A stretch of DNA of 64,000 nt from Ridgeia piscesae (taxonomy: Eukaryota > Annelida > Polychaeta > Sabellida > Siboglinidae). Under the pieces are notes generated by a model. It was not told the DNA's origin. It was given only the letters and a program-made list of their open reading frames with translations, and ran no database searches. The DNA lies in contig JAODUO010000113.1 in NCBI GenBank assembly GCA_025642075.2, positions 247,501 through 311,500 on the forward strand, written 5' to 3'. Below are positions 60,338 to 64,000 of this stretch, piece after piece. Numbering within the stretch: the stretch's first letter is position 1; each line of letters begins with the position of its first letter. The translations under genes were made by a program, and so were the position numbers.

Positions 60338-61715
60338 CGCACGGACGGACGCACACAGCTCGGATCTAGGCAATTGGGGGGCAACGTCGCCGTCTCGTCC
60401 AGCTGGCCTGAACGCATCACGAGAAGCGAAACGGGGTCTAACTATTACTGTAAACGCCAGTGGCCACTGTTAGTCAGCACACATAACCTGTGAATATCCG
60501 TCGGCTGCATCTGCAGCGGCACTCGAATTCAGCTTTGTATCTATTTAGGTGACTTCACTCGTACACACTCACTGTTGTCTACCTCCAACAGATTTTCTGC
60601 GTATAATTTATTCGTCTAGGTTTTGGTGGGATGCCGGATTCGGCTGGGATACGGGGAAGTAAAATGGCTACCACGCTGGAACGTCATGTAAATGAGCCGC
60701 ATGTGGCCATTTCTGGTGTTGAATTGGTGTCATCTGCGATAACGAAGCTGGTTGAAATCAAATTTTGGTCGAGTCCACTTTTGCTAATCAATATTACGCC
60801 GTCGGTGGTTGGGTTATGATCCCAAAGTACGATAGTGACAGGCTGATGTACGTGCTTTTAACAAATATTTAACATGTTAGACTTCTGTGCTAATACATTT
60901 ACAGTGGCGCAACGTTCAGGCTGCAGGTGTTATGTTTGAAATAGGTGTCGCACCTTTATACTCGGTGCTGCCACATAGTGGCGAAGCAGTTATTCGCGAA
61001 GGTGCAAATGAACAACTTAAAGGAGTGGAAAGGTTTCCAGATTAAAATTAAGGCTGTACAATTGGATATTTACAGACGCTACGATATTCTTTAAAATGTT
61101 CGGAGTAAAATAGACAAAATAGAAAATTGCACTGGTTAATGATTTCATTAAAAAATTCTCTGTATTTGTGTCAAGAATATTAGCCATGGTGTTGAACAAA
61201 CTCGGTGGCATTCTTGCTAAGCATTACGTATTCAACAAGATGTAAAAAAACCACGGCTTATAATGAATTGGACTCGTGATTAAAAAATCTCCATGAAGTT
61301 TGCCTTGTTTGTTGCTAACATAAGTTTGCTGGGATGTGGGTGCATTGTTAGAGTAATAAGGATATAACACACTTTTTATACTCATTGATACATAAGGAGG
61401 AACTACTTTCATGATACAGATGTCAAAGTAAGATGTTCAGGAAAGTTTACATTATAAAGGTGATTCTCTATATGTAGAGTATAGACCCAGATCTCTGTCA
61501 GTTGTGCATGTATTGACTAGCTTACATTGCACGTTGATTGATTGGAATGGTAAACTACGTAAACAATAACGGATGATAGACACTTAGATCACGGTCGGAG
61601 AACGTCCTAGTTCATTGCTAATCTGTCCTTTCCATTTTAATTTAACTTCTTACGAATATTTCTCAGCATAAAGCACAACATGTGCGTATCAATTACAACA
61701 TCTCCAAGCAGTACA
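60338..61715 (+). other. ABCF2 3' flank; no other gene recognised
   Basis: Likely starts with the ABCF2 3' UTR. No AATAAA is seen. The first common variant noticed is ATTAAA at 61041-61046. No other coding signal is supported. Confidence 0.4.
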
Positions 61716-61800
61716 TGGGTCTGGATAGTGTAGTGGTTGGCACTCTGGCGGCCTGGGTTCAATGCCCTGTCACGGCAGGCATAGTATATTTGGTGTTAAA
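61716..61800 (+). mobile_element. tRNA-like SINE head
   Basis: GGATAGTGTAGTGGTTGGC gives a tRNA-like box A, and GGTTCAATGCC at 61756-61766 a good box B. It is followed by a short body and a CGCA repeat. Confidence 0.55.
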
Positions 61801-61830
61801 ACATAGCTCTCAACATTGGGGACTGTAAGA

Positions 61831-61871
61831 CACACGCACGCACGCACGCACGCACGCACGCACACACACAC
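61831..61871. repeat. (CGCA)n/(CA)n microsatellite
   Basis: About eight CGCA tetramers followed by a few CA units. Confidence 0.9.
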
Positions 61872-61914
61872 AGACCGAAAGGAGTATGTTAAACAACACA
61901 TACGGGGACAGACA

Positions 61915-62190
61915 AACAAGTCAGAAGACGGAAGTGGTCCTGGTAGTGGTAGGGCACGTCAGCAAGATACGAGATAACCGATGGAGATCGCTTATCACCA
62001 TCCGGAAACCCTACAAATGGAAACGATCTAAAGGAAGAGCGGCGAGACGTTGAAAGAGACGAACTAATATTGACTAATGGAAGGGTAGCATGTGGCAGAG
62101 GATAGCACAAGATAGGCAGACGTAGAAACAGCATGTTGAGGCCTTCGCCCAACCACTGCGGCTGCACAATGATGATGATTATAACAAGGT
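61915..62190 (+). mobile_element. LINE ORF2 C-terminal end with ATG-repeat tail
   Basis: Plus-strand frames read RWRSLITIRKPYKWKRSKGR and, after a stop, WQRIAQDRQTWKQHVEAFAQ, then an ATGATGATT tail. The W..IA.DR..W...V segment is the usual end of RTE/L1-like ORF2. Stops make it non-functional. Confidence 0.65.
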
Positions 62191-63589
62191 AGGGCACTCA
62201 TGCAGTATACGTGGGAGGCAGGGCCCTATCAAACACACATGACATGCGCATGCCGAACAAGAGACTTAGATATCCATTTGCATGTTATTATTATAAGGCT
62301 TGATGCCTTTCACACCCAGAGCATGTATACGGTTACATTGACTTATATTTATTAGCACAACGAATTGCCTGCGTATAATGGAAGCTACTTGGCTTACATT
62401 TAGCCTAAAACAAAGGAGGCTATAACCTCTTAATAGTCTAGATTCGACACAAAAATTCGTTGCCGAAAGCAATTTATCATACTACATGACGTGTATATTT
62501 CTTCTATCGCTCTCCGAGTTATTTTAAAATTTATTTTCAGTTTAATGGTCGGAAATATAAACTCTATTTTGTTTGTCTCTAGTCTAGACGAACCAAGGAT
62601 ACTGATGTTTTAGTGGAAGATCAACCGAAGTTTTTAGCCTGTATTATTCTGACATAAAGCCATCTGATTCGCGAGGGGACAATCCAGATACGGTAGAAGT
62701 CTCAACTTGTCTCTTCTCATGGGTATTAACAAGGGCCTGACTAACATATGTGAACCCAAGTATTACACTAATTATATCATTAATTATGGCTCGAGAACAG
62801 TTTGGCATGTACATATATATTCATATATTAACCAGGGGCGTAATTTACTAGCCGTACGCACGCACGCACGCACGTGCTTCCACATCATTAAGGCAACCAC
62901 ACAATGCCCACTACAAACGGTAGCCAGAGGATGCCCAGATATGTTCATAGGCTTTAGCAACGAAAACGTCATCATACACTTGTAACATTTTGACAACATT
63001 GTACAGCTGTACTCAGTTTCCAGACCCGTGTGCACAGAACAGATAGTCGCCTCCGCCTGGAGGCTATCTTGGCAATGCAGCAGCCGGAAAATACGAATTC
63101 ACTAGAAACAAGTTATCAATGTTTTGACGTCCATAGGCTAAGATTAAAAGATTAGAAGCTAAAACTGGCGTTAACAACAAAACCAAACTACAGCTGTAGT
63201 GTCTGCTCTGGAATATCTGGAGGCTGACGGGAATGGCAAACCATAGGGCTACATGTTGTCAATCCAAAGGTTTGACTTCACCATCACATTGGTAACGATT
63301 GAGCATGCACTCTAAAGCTACTTCCTCTGACAACATATATTTATAATATGAAGGCGCCGTGGAACTGGCAGCGAAATTCGAAGTTCAACAGAGCAAGCCG
63401 GGCTGGAAAACAAAGATGCCGTGAAAATGTTCCCGCTGACACCCCATTGTCAGTATAAGAAGAGGGCGATGTATCAACCATTCATGCGTTAATGGCTCAA
63501 GGTCGCTACGTGGCTCATTAGGCCTACATCACACCGAAACAACTGGTGCATATGATAACAGAAAAAATTGCTCAGCTGTACCAGGTGTT
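62191..63589. other. No gene recognised
   Basis: Unique sequence with a few CGCA tetramers near 62857. From about 63300 it may already contain decayed parts of the hAT transposase that follows, but no frame could be read. Confidence 0.4.
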
Positions 63590-63935
63590 CGATCAAAGAC
63601 AACATGCCTGGAAATTTGCGTGAACTACAAAACGAAGTGGATCACTGGAAAGCAATATGGTAAATGGTGAATGTCGCAGAGAAACCAGACACACTCGACG
63701 ATTCTATAAATCAACTCCGACCTATACCCCAACATGTACACTGCTGTCATAGTACTGATGGTGATGTCTGTATTGACAGCCACGGCAAATCGCTCTGCTG
63801 CATCTCAAGAACTATCAGCGCTCTACAATGATAATAGAGCGCATGTCGGTACTGGCCTTGATGCACGTCTACAAGGACACAGAGTTGGATGCTGAATGCA
63901 TCATTCATCAGTTCAGTCGTCACTTCTGACGACTG
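63590..63935 (+). pseudogene. hAT transposase C-terminal dimerisation region, broken
   Basis: Frames on the plus strand read, in order, P-D-T-L-D-D-S-I (near 63690), then DLYPNMYTAVIVLMVMSVLT with T-A-T-A-N-R-S, then in another frame ERMSVLALMHVYKDTELDAE followed by a stop. LYPN.Y.A...LL..PV.TA..ERS and ER...LALMH.YKD are the hallmark of the hAT dimerisation domain. At least two frameshifts and an in-frame stop break it. The rest of the transposase would lie upstream and is not recognisable here. Confidence 0.75.
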
Positions 63936-63951
63936 AACTGATGAATGATGC
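63898..63951. repeat. Perfect 25-bp inverted repeat with 4-bp loop
   Basis: GCATCATTCATCAGTTCAGT... (63898-63922) is followed by CTTC and then its exact 25-bp reverse complement (63927-63951). It lies on the end of the hAT transposase relic. Confidence 0.97.
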
Positions 63952-64000
63952 GCTTAGCCCCCAATGAAGGCGGGTACAGTAACTGAACCGATGTTAAAGA

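Noticed and set aside
60631..60819. Small plus-strand frame after ABCF2
   Set aside because: Only 62 codons, no family resemblance, and it lies in the probable 3' flank. Nothing supports translation.

Overview
This is a eukaryotic (metazoan) genomic window: two long multi-exon genes with GT-AG introns, very abundant dinucleotide microsatellites, and many decayed transposon pieces. There is no operon structure and nothing bacterial or viral. The gene structures, tRNA-derived SINEs and LINE relics fit a marine invertebrate, most likely a lophotrochozoan such as a mollusc. The lineage is my inference, not something read from the sequence.

Two genes can be read exon by exon and lie head to head. 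On the minus strand, 43145 down to 17987 encodes a complete USP40-type ubiquitin-specific protease (33 exons placed, about 1,250 residues; one internal exon junction is ambiguous). On the plus strand, 46337 to 60337 encodes a complete ABCF2 (13 coding exons, 617 residues, all phases closing). They share a 3.2 kb intergenic region (43146-46336) that probably holds both promoters and a non-coding first exon of ABCF2. USP40 acts in deubiquitination and ABCF2 in ribosome-associated or stress-related ATPase functions. The sequence shows no functional link between them beyond adjacency.

The left 17 kb is gene-poor. Its best coding candidate is an intronless minus-strand frame (10500-11120) for a 206-residue protein of Cys-Gly-Pro and Cys-Pro-Pro repeats with strongly basic blocks at the N-terminus, centre and C-terminus. 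This resembles sperm chromatin or sperm-tail proteins, and CRE-like and CCAAT sites lie about 0.3 kb upstream. A second small minus-strand frame (10020-10337) follows it. A CpG-rich patch at 1500-1960 may be a promoter or first exon.

The rest is mobile-element archaeology. It includes several LINE reverse-transcriptase fragments, tRNA-headed SINEs, a hAT-like element with an 8-bp target duplication (4358-5548), a TTAA-flanked piggyBac-like MITE in ABCF2 intron 4, and a fold-back MITE at 6686-6873. A 185-bp insertion sits between perfect 12-bp repeats in USP40, a hAT transposase C-terminal relic lies at the right edge, and several element ends carry their own short subterminal repeats. Minisatellites lie close to splice sites of both main genes. 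I found no complete novel system. The most interesting items are the Cys-Gly-Pro gene, the family of element ends with subterminal repeats, and the splice-site minisatellites.
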